Shown: positions 43,127-54,886, numbered from the stretch's first letter. The stretch: 64,000 nucleotides of DNA from Deinococcus frigens DSM 12807 (GCF_000701425.1 NZ_JNIW01000007.1:1-64000), one strand, 5' to 3'. A program made the numbers and translations. The notes: a model not told the origin generated them from the sequence alone.

Positions 43127-43591
43127 GTGAACTGGAAAGCTGTGCTGCTGGCCGCTGCTGTGGCCCTGTCTTCCGGCTCTGGCGCGGCGCGGGCCGTGGG
43201 CGAGGCGGTGCTGAGCGGCACCACTTCCGGGGTGTCCTGGGGCATCTATGCGGGCAGCCTGAGCAACGCCAGCTTGCAGGAGGAAGGGCAGGGCCTGCGC
43301 GTCGGCGTTCCGGCGGGGGCCAGCGTGCTGGGAGCGCGCTACGACGCAGACAGCAGAACCGCTGTACTGACCTACCGCCTGCCCAGGGGACTGGACGCGC
43401 GCAGCGCGCTGGCCTTTGCCACCAACCAGCTTCAGTTGCAGGGCTTCGACGTGGGAAGACGCACCTTCCCCAGCGCCAGCAGCGCCCGCGCCACCCTGAG
43501 CCGCGACGGACAGATGATCGAAATACAGACCGCTCGGCAGGCCAGCGGAGATCTTCAGGTGCGGTACGTGTTCGGCGGCTCTCAGCCCTGA
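43127..43591 (+). CDS. Exported hypothetical protein
   Basis: This 154-residue protein starts at GTG 43127. A signal peptide is evident (MNWKAVLLAAAVALSSGSGAARA). The mature part is beta-rich and Ser/Ala/Gly-rich (GEAVLSGTTSGVSWGIYAGS, RYDADSRTAVLTYRLPRG) and has no cysteine. No family recognised. Its 3' end overlaps by 10 bp the convergent phosphotransferase gene. Confidence 0.6.
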   Translation: MNWKAVLLAAAVALSSGSGAARAVGEAVLSGTTSGVSWGIYAGSLSNASLQEEGQGLRVGVPAGASVLGARYDADSRTAVLTYRLPRGLDARSALAFATNQLQLQGFDVGRRTFPSASSARATLSRDGQMIEIQTARQASGDLQVRYVFGGSQP

Positions 43592-44514
43592 CCCCCCAGC
43601 CACTCCCTCCATTCTGGAAACTGCACCGACACCCGTAAAAGCTGCATCAGCGCGGTGCCGGGGCGGGTGTACCACAGGTCTGTTTCGTGGGCTTCGGGCA
43701 CGTAGGCCAGGCGGCGGCCAGCGTCGGACAGCAGGTAGGCGAGCAGGCGCAGGGTGGCTCCGTCGTCCAGTTTGGCCTCCTGGCGGTAGCCGCGCAGCAG
43801 TTCGGGGGCGGCCAGCGGCCCGGCATAGGTCAGGTCCAGCACTGGATCGCCCCAGCCCGCGTCGCCCCAGTCGATCAGCGCTGTAACCGCGCCGTCTTCT
43901 GTGACCATCAGGTTCCCGGCGTGCAGATCGTTGTGCAGGAAGACCGGAGGCGGAGGCAGCGCAGCTTCCAGCAAGCGCGAGACGGTTTCGGTGGCCCAGG
44001 TGGCGTCGGCTAGACCCAGCTTTTTGCCCTCGGTCACGCGGGTCAGGGTGCGGACCAGGTTGGGCGGCGCGATGGTTTGCAGCCTGCTGTGCGGGTCCGG
44101 CACCTCCCGCACCCCCGCATGCAGCCGCGCCAGCTCTCGCCCCGCCTCCCGGTAGGCGCGCAACAGACGCGGATCGCCCTCGGCCCAGCCGTACCCCTCC
44201 AGACTGCGTCCCGGCGCAAAGGCATACACGGTCACAGGAGCGGCCACCACACCCCGGTCATCGTCGAAGACCAGCAGTTCCGGCGTCCGCACTCCGGCAC
44301 GGTAAGCGGCGGGGGCCGCCACGCTCTCGGTCAGGGCGTCCCTGTCGTCTCCAGGCAGGGGAACGCGCAGCACCACCTCCCTGTCATTCCGCGCGGCGCG
44401 GTACACCCGGTTGACGATGCCCACGCTGGGCAGGCGTTCCAGCGTTCCCTTCAGCCCATACTTTTGCGAGAAGGCGGCGAGGTCGGCAGGGGTCAGATCG
44501 GGCAGGGCGGGCAC
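43582..44514 (-). CDS. Phosphotransferase family protein (APH/choline kinase-like)
   Basis: This 310-residue protein has the kinase-like fold of aminoglycoside phosphotransferases. It has an N-terminal lobe with VVLRVPLPGDDRD, the catalytic loop FLHNDLHAGNLMV (Brenner motif HxDxxxxN) and the metal-binding IDWGDAGWGDPVLDL. Such proteins phosphorylate small molecules. Drug resistance should not be assumed. Start is GTG 44514. Confidence 0.85.
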   Translation of the reverse strand: MPALPDLTPADLAAFSQKYGLKGTLERLPSVGIVNRVYRAARNDREVVLRVPLPGDDRDALTESVAAPAAYRAGVRTPELLVFDDDRGVVAAPVTVYAFAPGRSLEGYGWAEGDPRLLRAYREAGRELARLHAGVREVPDPHSRLQTIAPPNLVRTLTRVTEGKKLGLADATWATETVSRLLEAALPPPPVFLHNDLHAGNLMVTEDGAVTALIDWGDAGWGDPVLDLTYAGPLAAPELLRGYRQEAKLDDGATLRLLAYLLSDAGRRLAYVPEAHETDLWYTRPGTALMQLLRVSVQFPEWREWLGGQG

Positions 44515-44578
44515 GCGGCCCAGTCTGGTCTAAATCTCGCCGCGCCGCACTGCTCACCCGGCAGCTACACTCGCCCCC

Positions 44579-45160
44579 ATGCAATCACTGGTGGACGCGA
44601 TTCGTAAGCAGGGCGTGATTCTGCCCGGCGGCTTTCTCAAGGTGGACGGGCTGGTCAACCACCAACTGCTGCCGGGGCTGACGCGGGAAATGGGCGTGCG
44701 CTTCGCGGAACTGTTCGCGCCCCTTGAGCCGACTAAAGTCCTGACCATCGAGGTCAGCGGGATTGCCCCGGCCATTTCCACGGCGATGGAACTGAACGTC
44801 CCGATGGTCTACGCCCGCAAGAAAAAGCCGCTGACCATGAAGGAACCGGCCTTCACGGCGTCCTCGGTCAGCCGCACCAAGGGCGGCAACGTGGACCTGT
44901 TCATCAGCAGCGAATTCCTGGGGCCAGGTGACCGCGTGATCGTCATTGACGACTTTCTGGCGTCCGGCGGCACGCTGCGCGCCCTGACCGACATGATCGA
45001 ACTCAGCGGGGCCACGTTGCTGGGCCTAGGCTGCGTGGTGGAAAAGCAGTTTGAAGCGGGCCGCGAGAACCTGGCCGATCTGGGCGTCCCGATCCATACC
45101 CTCGCCAACATCGTCCGCATGGGCGAGCAGGAGGGGATCGTGGTGGAGGTGGGACAGTGA
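44579..45160 (+). CDS. xpt: Xanthine phosphoribosyltransferase
   Basis: This 193-residue protein follows Xpt throughout: [30 protein letters not shown] at the N-terminus, split as [12 protein letters not shown] and [14 protein letters not shown] in the middle, and the PRPP loop [17 protein letters not shown] (about residues 119-135). It salvages xanthine to XMP. No purine riboswitch is evident in the 60-bp gap to the divergent phosphotransferase gene. Third phosphoribosyltransferase in the window. Confidence 0.93.
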   Translation: MQSLVDAIRKQGVILPGGFLKVDGLVNHQLLPGLTREMGVRFAELFAPLEPTKVLTIEVSGIAPAISTAMELNVPMVYARKKKPLTMKEPAFTASSVSRTKGGNVDLFISSEFLGPGDRVIVIDDFLASGGTLRALTDMIELSGATLLGLGCVVEKQFEAGRENLADLGVPIHTLANIVRMGEQEGIVVEVGQ

Positions 45161-45292
45161 GGCCGGGCGGGGTGCGCGCGAAGACAGGAAACGCGCGAAG
45201 ATCAGTTGTCCTGGATGCGGTCCTCAGTCGCGCCGTCCTGTGGTTCCCTGAGCTGTGGCCGGGCCCTAAGCTGTGGCAAAGGACGTGACCCC

Positions 45293-45781
45293 ATGACCCA
45301 GCCCGATCCCCGCGCCGCCCTGATTCCCGATCAAAGTGCCCGTGTCAACGTGGCCACCTACACCAACTACCTGGACGCCCAGCGCGCTGTGGATTACCTG
45401 AGCGACCAGAAATTCCCGGTAGAACGCACCGCGATTGTCGGTGAGGGTCTCAAGACCGTCGAGCAGGTCACGGGCCGCCTGGACTGGGGCCGCGCGGCGG
45501 GCCTGGGCTTCGGGCAGGGGCTGTTTATCGGTCTGTTCGTGGGCCTGATCTTCAGCTTGCTGGGCGTGGGCGGCGGCAACCTGCTGTTCTCTGTGGCTTA
45601 CGGCATGGTGCTGGGCGCTGTTTTTGGCCTGATCTGGGGCCTGGTGGGCTACGCCCTGAGCGGCGGGCGGCGCGACTTTACCTCTATTGGCGGCATGCGC
45701 GCCGACCGCTACGTGGTCCTGTCGGACGCCGAGGTGGCCGAGCAGGCGCGGACGCTGCTGGCGAATCTGCCGCCGCGCTGA
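45293..45781 (+). CDS. General stress protein-like membrane protein with glycine-zipper helices
   Basis: This 162-residue protein has an N-terminal domain (VATYTNYLDAQRAVDYLSDQKFPVERTAIVGEGL) of the YflT/heat-induced general stress type. Two glycine-rich hydrophobic helices follow (GLGFGQGLFIGLFVGLIFSLL and AYGMVLGAVFGLIWGLVGYAL). The C-terminus is hydrophilic. Start is ATG 45293. Role in stress tolerance is only by family analogy. Confidence 0.75.
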   Translation: MTQPDPRAALIPDQSARVNVATYTNYLDAQRAVDYLSDQKFPVERTAIVGEGLKTVEQVTGRLDWGRAAGLGFGQGLFIGLFVGLIFSLLGVGGGNLLFSVAYGMVLGAVFGLIWGLVGYALSGGRRDFTSIGGMRADRYVVLSDAEVAEQARTLLANLPPR

Positions 45782-45837
45782 GCCGTTAGGAAGGCAAGAC
45801 CCGCCTCCCGACGCCTGGCTTGGATAGGATGCGCCCC

Positions 45838-47400
45838 ATGACACAGCCCGGCATGGAGTTGCAGGAATTGATCGCCGAGATGGAGCAGCGGCGCAGCAAG
45901 GTGGAGGCAGGCGGCGGCCACGAGCGCCAGCAAAAGCAGCGTGACGGCGGCAAGCTCACGGCCCGCGAGCGCATCGACGCCCTGCTGGACCCCGGCAGCT
46001 TTCTGGAAATGGGAACCTTCGTGGAACACCGGGGCGGACGCCTGATGCAGGGGGTGGAGGCCCCCGGCGAGGGCGTCGTCACCGGGCGCGGCACCATCGA
46101 GGGGCGACAGGTCTTCGTCTTCAGCCAGGATTTTACCGTGCTGGGCGGCAGCCTGGGCAAGATGAACGCCGCCAAGATCACCAAGATCATGGACCTGGCG
46201 GCCAAGACCGGCTGCCCGGTGATCGGCCTGAACGACTCGGCAGGGGCGCGCATCCAGGAGGGTGTGGACTCGCTCTCGGGTTACGGCGAGATCTTTTACC
46301 GCAACGCCATCTATTCAGGGGCGGTGCCGCAGATCAGCGCCATCCTCGGCCCCTGTGCGGGCGGCGCGGTGTATTCCCCGGCGCTGACCGACTTTATTCT
46401 GATGAGCGGCGGCAGCAGCTACATGTTCATCACCGGCCCGGAAGTGATCAAGAGCGTCACGCGCGAGGACGTGACCTTTGAGGCGCTGGGCGGCGCGGAC
46501 GTGCATACCCGCAAGAGCGGCGTGGCCCACCTGGAATACGACGGCGACGAGGCGGTGCTGGCCGGGGTGCGGGACCTGCTGGGCTACCTGCCCCAGAACG
46601 CCCACGAGCAGCCCCCGGTGCGCCAGACGGGCGATCCGGTGACCCGCCGCAACGACAAATTGCTGGACATCGTGCTGCCCGATCAGCGCAAGCCCTACGC
46701 CATGCACGCGGTCATTCACGAACTGGTGGACGACGGGGCGTTTCTGGAAATCCAGCCGAACTGGGCCAGGAACATTCTGGTGGGCTTCGCGCGTCTGGGC
46801 GGACAGAGCGTGGGGATCGTCGCCAACAATCCGCGCGTGATGGCCGGAACGCTGAACATCGACGCTTCAGACAAGGCCGCCCGCTTTATCCGCACCTGCG
46901 ACTGCTACAACGTCCCCGTGTTAACGCTGGTGGACGTGACCGGCTTCCTGCCGGGCGTGGCGCAGGAACACGCCGGAATCATCCGCCACGGCGCGAAGAT
47001 GCTGTACGCCTACGCCGAGGCGACCGTGCCCAAGATCACGCTGATCACCCGCAAGAGTTACGGCGGCGCGTACCTGGCCATGAACAGCCGCGACATGGGC
47101 GCGGACGTGGTCTACGCCTGGCCCACCGCCGCCGTCGCCGTGATGGGCGCGGAGGGAGCCGCCAACATCGTCTACCGCCGCGAGATCAACGCCAGCGCCA
47201 ACCCCGAGGCCACCCGCGCCGAGAAGATCGCCGACTATAAAGACGCCTTCGACAACCCCTACGTGGCCGCCAGCAAAGGCTACATCGACGACGTGATCTC
47301 GATGGAAGACACCAGAGCGCGCCTGATCCAGACCTTTGCCATGCTGCGTGACAAGGCAGAGACGAGGCCGTACAAGAAGCACGGGAATATGCCGCTGTAG
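45838..47400 (+). CDS. Acyl-CoA carboxylase beta subunit (carboxyltransferase)
   Basis: This protein of about 520 residues has the two carboxyltransferase halves of PccB/MccB type. The N-half has LTARERIDALLDPGSFLEMG and LNDSAGARIQEGVDSLSGYGEIFYRN. The C-half has VTGFLPGVAQEHAGIIRHGAKMLYAYAEATVPKI and ITRKSYGGAYLAMNSRDMGADVVYAWP, with the paired GG oxyanion loops. It transfers carboxyl from biotin to an acyl-CoA such as propionyl-CoA. No biotin carboxylase gene lies beside it. ATG 45838. Confidence 0.92.
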   Translation: MTQPGMELQELIAEMEQRRSKVEAGGGHERQQKQRDGGKLTARERIDALLDPGSFLEMGTFVEHRGGRLMQGVEAPGEGVVTGRGTIEGRQVFVFSQDFTVLGGSLGKMNAAKITKIMDLAAKTGCPVIGLNDSAGARIQEGVDSLSGYGEIFYRNAIYSGAVPQISAILGPCAGGAVYSPALTDFILMSGGSSYMFITGPEVIKSVTREDVTFEALGGADVHTRKSGVAHLEYDGDEAVLAGVRDLLGYLPQNAHEQPPVRQTGDPVTRRNDKLLDIVLPDQRKPYAMHAVIHELVDDGAFLEIQPNWARNILVGFARLGGQSVGIVANNPRVMAGTLNIDASDKAARFIRTCDCYNVPVLTLVDVTGFLPGVAQEHAGIIRHGAKMLYAYAEATVPKITLITRKSYGGAYLAMNSRDMGADVVYAWPTAAVAVMGAEGAANIVYRREINASANPEATRAEKIADYKDAFDNPYVAASKGYIDDVISMEDTRARLIQTFAMLRDKAETRPYKKHGNMPL

Positions 47401-47573
47401 TGGGGCATGTTCGGAATGAGGGTGGGGTCTGTGCATTTCAGGGCCGCCGTCTGCTCAGCCAGGTGATGAACAAATGGGAAAGATGGCGTTGTTCCCGTCC
47501 ACCACAGTGTTCCATCCTCCCAGCGTGTCCCGCCTGACAGAGCGGGGGACGGGCCGGGACTAGGGTGTCCGGC

Positions 47574-48374
47574 ATGACCCAGACCGACGCCAGCAAGACC
47601 GATACCAGCAAAAAGATTCTCGTCATCATGTCCAGCGATTCCGAGTTGCCGTTGCAGGGCGGCAAGACGCACGCCACCGGCTTTTACCTCAACGAGTTCG
47701 GCGTCCCGGCGCACCGGCTGGTGGAGGCAGGCCACACCCTGACCATCGCCACGCCGCGCGGCAACCGTCCACCGCTGGACGCGGGCAGCGACAGCAAGGA
47801 TTATTTCAAGGACGAGGCGGAATACCAGCAGATCGGGGCATTCGTGAACGAGGTGCTGTCCGGCGAGATCGTGCCGCTGGCCGACGCAGTGACCAATCTG
47901 GACGCCTTCGATGCCGTGTTCCTGCCCGGCGGCCACGCGCCCATGATCGAGCTGATGCACAACCACGATCTGGGCCACGCACTCCGGCACTTCCACGAGC
48001 GTTCGCTGCCTACCGCGCTGATCTGCCACGCACCCGTGGCCCTGCTGGCCGCCCAGCCCGCCGCCGGAGCGTATCAACGGGCGCTGGAAGCGGGTGAAAC
48101 GCCCGACGCCAGGGACTTCGCGTACAGCGGCTACCGCGCCACGGTGTTCAGCACGCCCGAGGAAAAAGACACCGAGGGCGGCTTTGAAGCGCCCATGCTG
48201 TACTACCCTGCCGACGCCCTGGCTGCGGCAGGCATGACCGTGCAAAACGCCGAGAAGTGGACCAGCAACGTGGTCCGGGATCGCGAACTCATCACCGGCC
48301 AGAACCCCATGAGCGACGAGGCATTCGTGGAAGAATTTTTGAAGGCGCTGGGGAAAACGTCCGCGCAGGGCTGA
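47574..48374 (+). CDS. DJ-1/PfpI family protein (HchA-like type 1 glutamine amidotransferase fold)
   Basis: This 266-residue protein has the nucleophile elbow ALICHAPVALLAA, with the cysteine near residue 157. The upstream part has TGFYLNEFGVPAHRLVEAGH and FLPGGHAPMIEL, whose glutamates and glycines complete the site. The size and cap resemble Hsp31/HchA-type chaperone-deglycases. ATG 47574 is chosen over an in-frame GTG at 47565. Confidence 0.85.
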   Translation: MTQTDASKTDTSKKILVIMSSDSELPLQGGKTHATGFYLNEFGVPAHRLVEAGHTLTIATPRGNRPPLDAGSDSKDYFKDEAEYQQIGAFVNEVLSGEIVPLADAVTNLDAFDAVFLPGGHAPMIELMHNHDLGHALRHFHERSLPTALICHAPVALLAAQPAAGAYQRALEAGETPDARDFAYSGYRATVFSTPEEKDTEGGFEAPMLYYPADALAAAGMTVQNAEKWTSNVVRDRELITGQNPMSDEAFVEEFLKALGKTSAQG

Positions 48375-48377
48375 GGT

Positions 48378-48887
48378 TCAGACTTTTTCAGGGCTGCCGC
48401 GCGCTGAACCCACGCGGTCAGGGTGTGGATGGCCGACTCCTGATCGGGTGAACTGGCCCGCTTGATGGAGTTTGAGTGTCATCTCGGTTCCGCTGCCCGT
48501 GAAACCCAGAGCCTCGTACAGATGCCTGGCTTCAGAGGTGGTCCCCAGACTCAGTCGGGTCACGCCGCGTTCACGGGCTGCGTCCAGACAGCAGCCCAGC
48601 AGTTCACGCGCCAGACCTTGCCGCCGATGGTCAGGACGGGTCCAGACATTCACGATCCGCCCCCGCCACGGCTGCGGATCGCTGCGTGTGGGTCCCCACT
48701 CCAGCAGGGTCAGGCCCGCTCCAGCCACCACCTCACCCTCCACTGCAAGAAATCCCAGGTACAGGCCACGATGCATGGCCCCCGCCACCCAGTCCGCATA
48801 AACGGGGCGCTGGGCCGCGTCCACCTCTGCCGGGCAACGGTACCGGGCGACCCCAGGGGCGTCGGCGGGCCGGACCGGGCGAATCAT
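48378..48887 (-). CDS. GNAT family N-acetyltransferase, coupled to the kinase gene
   Basis: This 169-residue protein starts [17 protein letters not shown] and has [30 protein letters not shown] (motif A with RRQGLA) and [17 protein letters not shown] (motif B). The ATG 48887 overlaps the stop of the RqkA-like kinase gene (ATGA), so both are probably made from one mRNA. The substrate is unknown. Acting on a partner of the kinase is only a guess. Confidence 0.85.
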   Translation of the reverse strand: MIRPVRPADAPGVARYRCPAEVDAAQRPVYADWVAGAMHRGLYLGFLAVEGEVVAGAGLTLLEWGPTRSDPQPWRGRIVNVWTRPDHRRQGLARELLGCCLDAARERGVTRLSLGTTSEARHLYEALGFTGSGTEMTLKLHQAGQFTRSGVGHPHPDRVGSARGSPEKV

Positions 48888-50848
48888 GCGCCCAGCATGG
48901 CTCCGGGAACCTGCTGACGGTAGGCGCGCAAGGTGCCGTCCATAAAGGCCACGTACAGCGTGCCGCCCGCCGCCAGCGGGGTGGCCTGGACACCGGTACT
49001 CTCCTGCTGGGTCCAGCGCACCGCGCCGTCGCGCACGTCCAGCGCGCACAACTGGCCGTTCTCAGAGGCCAGGAAGACCAGGCCCGCGCTAATCACCGGG
49101 CTGGCGGTCACGCGGCCATCCATGCGGTGCGCCCACAGGTCCTCGCCGTCGTTCAGGCGCAGGGCGCGCACGGTGCCGTCCCAGCCCGCCAGAATCGCCA
49201 CCCCGGTATCGGCGGCCCCGCTGTGGGTCACGGCGGGCGAGGCCCAGACCTCGTCTTCCAGATCGTAGGTCCACAAGATCGCCTCGTCCTCGGCCAGCGC
49301 CACCCGCCCCGACGCAGCGCTGAGGGCCAGCGCGTGAACCTCGCCCTCCCAGGTCGCCACCAGCAGCGTGGCCGTGCCGGAGGGACCGGGCAGCAGCGCC
49401 GGGGTGCCGTGGACTGTACCCACCTCCACCTTCCACAGCGGGCCACCGCTGCGGGCGTCCAGGGCGTGCAGCCAGCCGTTCTCGTCGCAGACCAGCGCCG
49501 CCCCGGCCCAGACCAGCGGGCTGGCCGCCACCGGGCCGTCGGTGCGGTAGGCCCAGGCCAGTTCCCCGGTGCGGGCGTCCAGGGCGTGCAGGTGGCCGTC
49601 GCGGCTGGAGGCCAGCACCCGCCCGGCCCACAGCGTCGGCGCACCCGTCAGCTCGGCGCGGGCCTGATGCCGCCAGACCTCCGCGCCGCCCTGGAGTTCC
49701 ACCCGCCGCAGGGTGCCGTCCCACGCGCCAAAAAAGATATGCCCGCCCTGGAAGGCCGCCGGGGCCGTCACCTCGTCGCGGGCCGCGTAGGTGGCAAAGG
49801 GCCGTCCGGAGGCGTGGGTCAGCACCAGTTGGCCGCCGCGCGTCCCCACCGCCACCAGATCGCCCTCGCCCACCACGGCGGCGGGCCAGGTGACCTCGCC
49901 GGGCAACGGCACGCTCCAGACTTCTTTCAGGTGCGTCACGCGGGCCGGGCCGTCGGGGTGTTCACCGGTGCGGGTGCGTCCGCCCCGGTACTGGCCGCGC
50001 GCGTGGCCGGTCCAGATGTCGCGCCGCGCCAGCGCCCACAGGTGGGTCAGCGCCTCGCCGGTCTCGGGGCGGTCCTCGGGCTTCTTGGACAGCAGCGCCA
50101 GCAGCACGCGCGCCACCGCGTCGGGCACCGCCGGATTCAACTCGCGCGGGTCCGTGATCTTCTCGTAGACATGCTGGAACAGCACACTCTGATCGCTGTC
50201 GCCCACAAAGGGCGGACTGCCGCAGGCCACCCGGTACAGCACCGCCCCCAGCGCGTACAGGTCACTCAGCGGCCCCACGCCAATCCCCTTGGCCTGCTCC
50301 GGGGCCATGTAGGCGGGCGTTCCCAGCGTCAGGCCGCTGCGCGTGAGCTGCTGGCTGTGTTCCGACAGCGCCACCAGCCCAAAGTCCATGATGCGCGGCA
50401 GCCACGCCTCGTCCAGCAGCACGTTGCCGGGGGTCAGGTCGCGGTGAATAATGCCGCGCGAGTGGATGAAGTGCAGCGCCCGCGAGGCGAAACTCGCCGC
50501 CGTCAGGTAGCGGGCCAGCGAGGTTGGCGCGTCTTCCAGCGGCCCCAGCACCGTGATCGGGCCGCCGGTCATCAGGGGCATGGTGAAAAAGGGCCGCCCG
50601 TCGGTGGGGTCCACGCCCAGGTCCAGCACCGGCACCACCCCTGGATGCGTCAGCCGGGCCAGCGTGCGGACCTCGCGCAAAAAGCGTTGTTTGTCGGAGT
50701 CCGGCACATGCGCGTGCATCATCTTGACCGCCACGTCGCGGTCCAGCAGCGAGTCGTGGGCGCGGAACACCAGGGCGCTGCCACCCTCGCCCAGCGGGGA
50801 ACGCAGGTCATAGCGGCCTGCCAAGCGTGTTCCCACCTCTAACGGCAT
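48884..50848 (-). CDS. rqkA: Serine/threonine protein kinase with PQQ-type beta-propeller (RqkA/DR2518-like)
   Basis: This 654-residue protein has an N-terminal Hanks-type kinase: glycine loop [14 protein letters not shown], lysine in VAVKMM, catalytic [24 protein letters not shown] and [11 protein letters not shown]. From about residue 310 seven or so propeller repeats follow, with the pattern [27 protein letters not shown]. radiodurans DR2518 (RqkA), a kinase linked to PQQ and radiation resistance, has the same order. No membrane helix separates the halves, so the propeller is cytosolic. The orthology is inferred from architecture. No radiation-response palindrome was seen upstream. Confidence 0.85.
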   Translation of the reverse strand: MPLEVGTRLAGRYDLRSPLGEGGSALVFRAHDSLLDRDVAVKMMHAHVPDSDKQRFLREVRTLARLTHPGVVPVLDLGVDPTDGRPFFTMPLMTGGPITVLGPLEDAPTSLARYLTAASFASRALHFIHSRGIIHRDLTPGNVLLDEAWLPRIMDFGLVALSEHSQQLTRSGLTLGTPAYMAPEQAKGIGVGPLSDLYALGAVLYRVACGSPPFVGDSDQSVLFQHVYEKITDPRELNPAVPDAVARVLLALLSKKPEDRPETGEALTHLWALARRDIWTGHARGQYRGGRTRTGEHPDGPARVTHLKEVWSVPLPGEVTWPAAVVGEGDLVAVGTRGGQLVLTHASGRPFATYAARDEVTAPAAFQGGHIFFGAWDGTLRRVELQGGAEVWRHQARAELTGAPTLWAGRVLASSRDGHLHALDARTGELAWAYRTDGPVAASPLVWAGAALVCDENGWLHALDARSGGPLWKVEVGTVHGTPALLPGPSGTATLLVATWEGEVHALALSAASGRVALAEDEAILWTYDLEDEVWASPAVTHSGAADTGVAILAGWDGTVRALRLNDGEDLWAHRMDGRVTASPVISAGLVFLASENGQLCALDVRDGAVRWTQQESTGVQATPLAAGGTLYVAFMDGTLRAYRQQVPGAMLGA

Positions 50849-50923
50849 ATCGGGAGGAAGTCTAGCGTGTGGGGGGAAGGGTCAGGGGGTCTGAAGGTCA
50901 AAACGTCTGAATGCCCATAGCCC

Positions 50924-52105
50924 TCAGTCTGCGGCCAGTTGGCCCGGCGTCAGCGGTTCGCGCAGCAGGCGGCCAAAGCCTCCAGGGCCGTGCTTTTTGA
51001 TCCAGCCCCGCACCAGATCGCTGCCCACACTATAAGTGAAAATGTACGCCCGGAACTGCGGCTGCCCGATGAAACGCAACGTCTGGCGCGCGCGTTCCGG
51101 GGTGGCCAGGGCATAACGGCGCAGGAAGTCCAGCACCTCGGCCTCGGGCCGGTTCTCACCGTGCAACATCAGCGCCGCCGTGCCGCTAACATTCTTCAGC
51201 CCCTTCTGCGCCCCGGTCACGTCCAGAAAGGCACGCACGTCTCCCCCATCCAGCCCCGCCAGCACGGCCAGCTCGCCGCACAGCCATTCCTGGACCTCGG
51301 CCTCGTCCATCACGGCGTCCAGGGCGTTGGTGGCGACGCCCTCGGAGACGGCGCATTCGGGGGCGTTCATCAGTTGAATGCCGTGTTCCAGCCAGCCCTT
51401 CTCGCGCACCAGCAGGGCTTCTTTGGTGGCGTGTTCGGTGTGGTGGCCGGGATAGCCCTCGTGGGCCAGCAGATCGGGCAACCCGGTCAGCGGCACGGGC
51501 AGGTCCGTGTTGATGTCGATGCGGCTTTTCAGGTTCCCCAGCGGCCAGTTATATCCGCCCCACGGCCTGTCCGAGACCAGCGAGATACTGAAATCCTCGC
51601 CGTCCGGGAGGCCGAAGCGTTCCTGGGTACGCTGCCGCAGTTCGGCCAGAATCGGCCCGGCCAGCCGCAGCAAGTCCTCTTTGGGCACGATGACTTTCTG
51701 CCGCAATTTTTCGATGCGTTCCGGCAGCGGCCCACTGCCCGGCACCGCCGTTTCCAGCGCGTCCAGGGCGGCGTCCAGTTCAGCCGTGTCAGCCCGCACC
51801 GGGTCAATGTCGTACAGGCTGCACACCTCCTCCTCGTATGGGATGGTTTCGCCGCCAATGATGCGGGTCATGGTGTGCATGGCCGACACCTGCACGCGCA
51901 GAAATTCACGCCGGGCGTCGTCAGTGACGTCCTGCACGTCCGAGAGCAGGGCCTCGGCCTCAGTCTGGAGTTCGGCAGGCTCACGGCGGGTCCGGTCTGC
52001 CCACTCCTGTGGGCCGCCGTAGCCGTCCACGAAGCCCCCCGAATGCACGTCGATGGCGTGGGCCAGGCGGATGTAACGCTGGGCGATGTCAGGGGATGGG
52101 GTCAT
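50924..52105 (-). CDS. DUF885-like metallopeptidase
   Basis: This 393-residue protein has a [11 protein letters not shown] zinc-type motif (about residue 215), the form of HExxH-like site in DUF885 and related peptidases. A second glutamate region, [16 protein letters not shown], and the C-terminal [16 protein letters not shown] follow. It has no signal peptide and is probably cytoplasmic. The substrate is unknown. ATG 52105. Confidence 0.75.
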   Translation of the reverse strand: MTPSPDIAQRYIRLAHAIDVHSGGFVDGYGGPQEWADRTRREPAELQTEAEALLSDVQDVTDDARREFLRVQVSAMHTMTRIIGGETIPYEEEVCSLYDIDPVRADTAELDAALDALETAVPGSGPLPERIEKLRQKVIVPKEDLLRLAGPILAELRQRTQERFGLPDGEDFSISLVSDRPWGGYNWPLGNLKSRIDINTDLPVPLTGLPDLLAHEGYPGHHTEHATKEALLVREKGWLEHGIQLMNAPECAVSEGVATNALDAVMDEAEVQEWLCGELAVLAGLDGGDVRAFLDVTGAQKGLKNVSGTAALMLHGENRPEAEVLDFLRRYALATPERARQTLRFIGQPQFRAYIFTYSVGSDLVRGWIKKHGPGGFGRLLREPLTPGQLAAD

Positions 52106-52176
52106 GCGGGGCAGGATAGCGGGGGAATGGAGAAAGACCCGTCCATTCCTTCCTCTCAGGATGCTTCAATAGCGCA

Positions 52177-52949
52177 GTGGGATACGACGCCTTCGTCCGT
52201 TGCAACTGTCTGCCCGGCGGCCTTGCTGCGCCGCCCCCCTGCACGGTGGTCTGGGATGAGGCGGAGGGCATGTATGTTCCTGAACCAGCCATTGATACCG
52301 ACGAGCTTTTCTGGAGGGTGAACGCCTGGCAGAAGACAGCGTGTCTCCACCGAAACATGCGGTTGGCCGACGAGCATCTGGGCAATATCTCCGCGCTGGG
52401 CGCACTGCGGGCGGCCATCGCCACCATTGGCCGTGAACGGATTCCAACGCTGGCGCGCGTTTTGCCCACCTTCAACGGCGGGCATGTTCCCGTGCAGAAC
52501 AATTCCGGGGTGCTGCGTGACCTGGACCGCTTTGAAGCGCTGGTGCCAGGGCTGCCTACCCTCATGCTGTCAGACGGCGAAAGTGGGCAGGAGTTGTACA
52601 GCATCTTTCCCGGCGAGGAAGATGTCTTTGTCTACTCGCCAGACGGTTATCTGGGGCTGGATGATCAGGGTTTTTTCGTGCGCCAGAATGAGCAGATTGT
52701 CTTTCGCGGAACGCGGGTGCGTCAGCAGGTACAGCCGGACGGGCGGTTGGCCCGGTTCGAAAATCTGGACACCGGCGGGGCCATTGAAGATGCGCCGCGT
52801 CGCTCATCGGCGAAGGGTCGAGCGCGCCCTCCCTCCTGCTGGTGGCACCCGCACGGGTCCAGCCGTCTGAATATGCCGGGATCATCGGTGCGTTGCGAAC
52901 AGTGTTCACGGCTTCCAGCGAGGTGGGCAATCCGGTGTACTGGACCTGA
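52177..52949 (+). pseudogene. Hypothetical protein, frameshifted near 52802
   Basis: The frame from 52177 gives about 208 sensible residues (FGGH-like NGGHVPVQNNSGVLRDLDRF, GEEDVFVYSPDGYLGLDDQGFFVRQNEQ) and then turns to Arg/Ser/Pro-rich nonsense running to 53103 over the next gene. In the other frame, from 52803, LIGEGSSAPSLLLVAPARVQ and ALRTVFTASSEVGNPVYWT read as a natural C-terminus with a stop at 52947-52949. One base appears missing near 52802. No family recognised. The start may be GTG 52177. Confidence 0.65.
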
Positions 52950-52960
52950 AAACTCTTTTC

Positions 52961-53227
52961 TTAGTCCCCCACGAACACCGCCCGCACGTACGTGCCGTCG
53001 TCTCCCACGGCGGGCAGCCCAGTTTCCGAAACCTTCTTCAGGCGTTCCAGCGCCAGCGCCACCGTCGGTCCCTCGCCGTACATCTTCACGGCGTCGGTGG
53101 TGAGCAGCAGTTCCAGCCCGCGCCCCGGTTGCGCGGCCTGGAAAATTCGTCCTTCCGGAGTCCCGCGCACCGTGACCACCACCCCGGCGGGAAAGCGGGC
53201 GAGTTGCACTTGCCTGGCAAAGTCCAT
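52961..53227 (-). CDS. Small conserved hypothetical protein
   Basis: This 88-residue protein starts [22 protein letters not shown] and ends [10 protein letters not shown]. The pattern suggests a small alpha/beta fold, with a central [21 protein letters not shown] helix. No cysteine, no signal peptide. Divergent from rarA and 12 bp from the frameshifted gene. Function unknown. Confidence 0.65.
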   Translation of the reverse strand: MDFARQVQLARFPAGVVVTVRGTPEGRIFQAAQPGRGLELLLTTDAVKMYGEGPTVALALERLKKVSETGLPAVGDDGTYVRAVFVGD

Positions 53228-53291
53228 ACGTGCAGCATAAATCGGAGTCCGGTCCACAACGCCACGCGCCCAACCCACTATCCTCGGCCCC

Positions 53292-54611
<1,320 letters not shown>

Positions 54612-54665
54612 GATGTGTGGGCCTGTAAGCGCGGCCAGATCAGAGGTTGGGCGACACGGCGTACG

Positions 54666-54742
54666 GTGGGTTTAGCTCAGTTGGTTAGAGCGCCGCTCTG
54701 TGGCAGCGGAGGCCGGGGGTTCAAGTCCCCTAATCCACCCCA
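54666..54742 (+). tRNA. tRNA-His (GUG)
   Basis: Acceptor GTGGGTT pairs with AATCCAC (one G-U), then discriminator C and an encoded CCA. The anticodon stem CCGCT/AGCGG holds the loop CTGTGGC, anticodon GTG. A G at 54665 opposite discriminator C provides the G-1 specific to histidine tRNAs. T arm GGTTCAAGTCC. Confidence 0.95.
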
Positions 54743-54800
54743 CTTTTTTCCGGCTCCCCGCCTTGACAGGCCAGGGCCGGATTTTTACCTTCAAAGACCT

Positions 54801-54886
54801 GCGGGGATGGCGGAACTGGTAGACGCACTAGACTTAGGATCTAGTATCCATAGGATGTGAGGGTTCAAGTCCCTTTCCTCGCACCA
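54801..54886 (+). tRNA. tRNA-Leu (UAG)
   Basis: An 86-base class II tRNA. Acceptor GCGGGGA pairs with TCCTCGC (one G-U), discriminator A and encoded CCA. The anticodon stem CTAGA/TCTAG holds the loop CTTAGGA, anticodon TAG. A long variable arm (TATCCATAGGATGT) is present, as in leucine tRNAs. Confidence 0.95.

Noticed and set aside
48686..50842. 718-codon plus-strand frame opposite the RqkA-like kinase
   Set aside because: Low-complexity His/Gln/Arg/Gly sequence. The minus strand has all kinase motifs.
50849..50923. Radiation-desiccation response palindrome before the RqkA-like kinase
   Set aside because: No TTATG-type palindrome is present in the gap.
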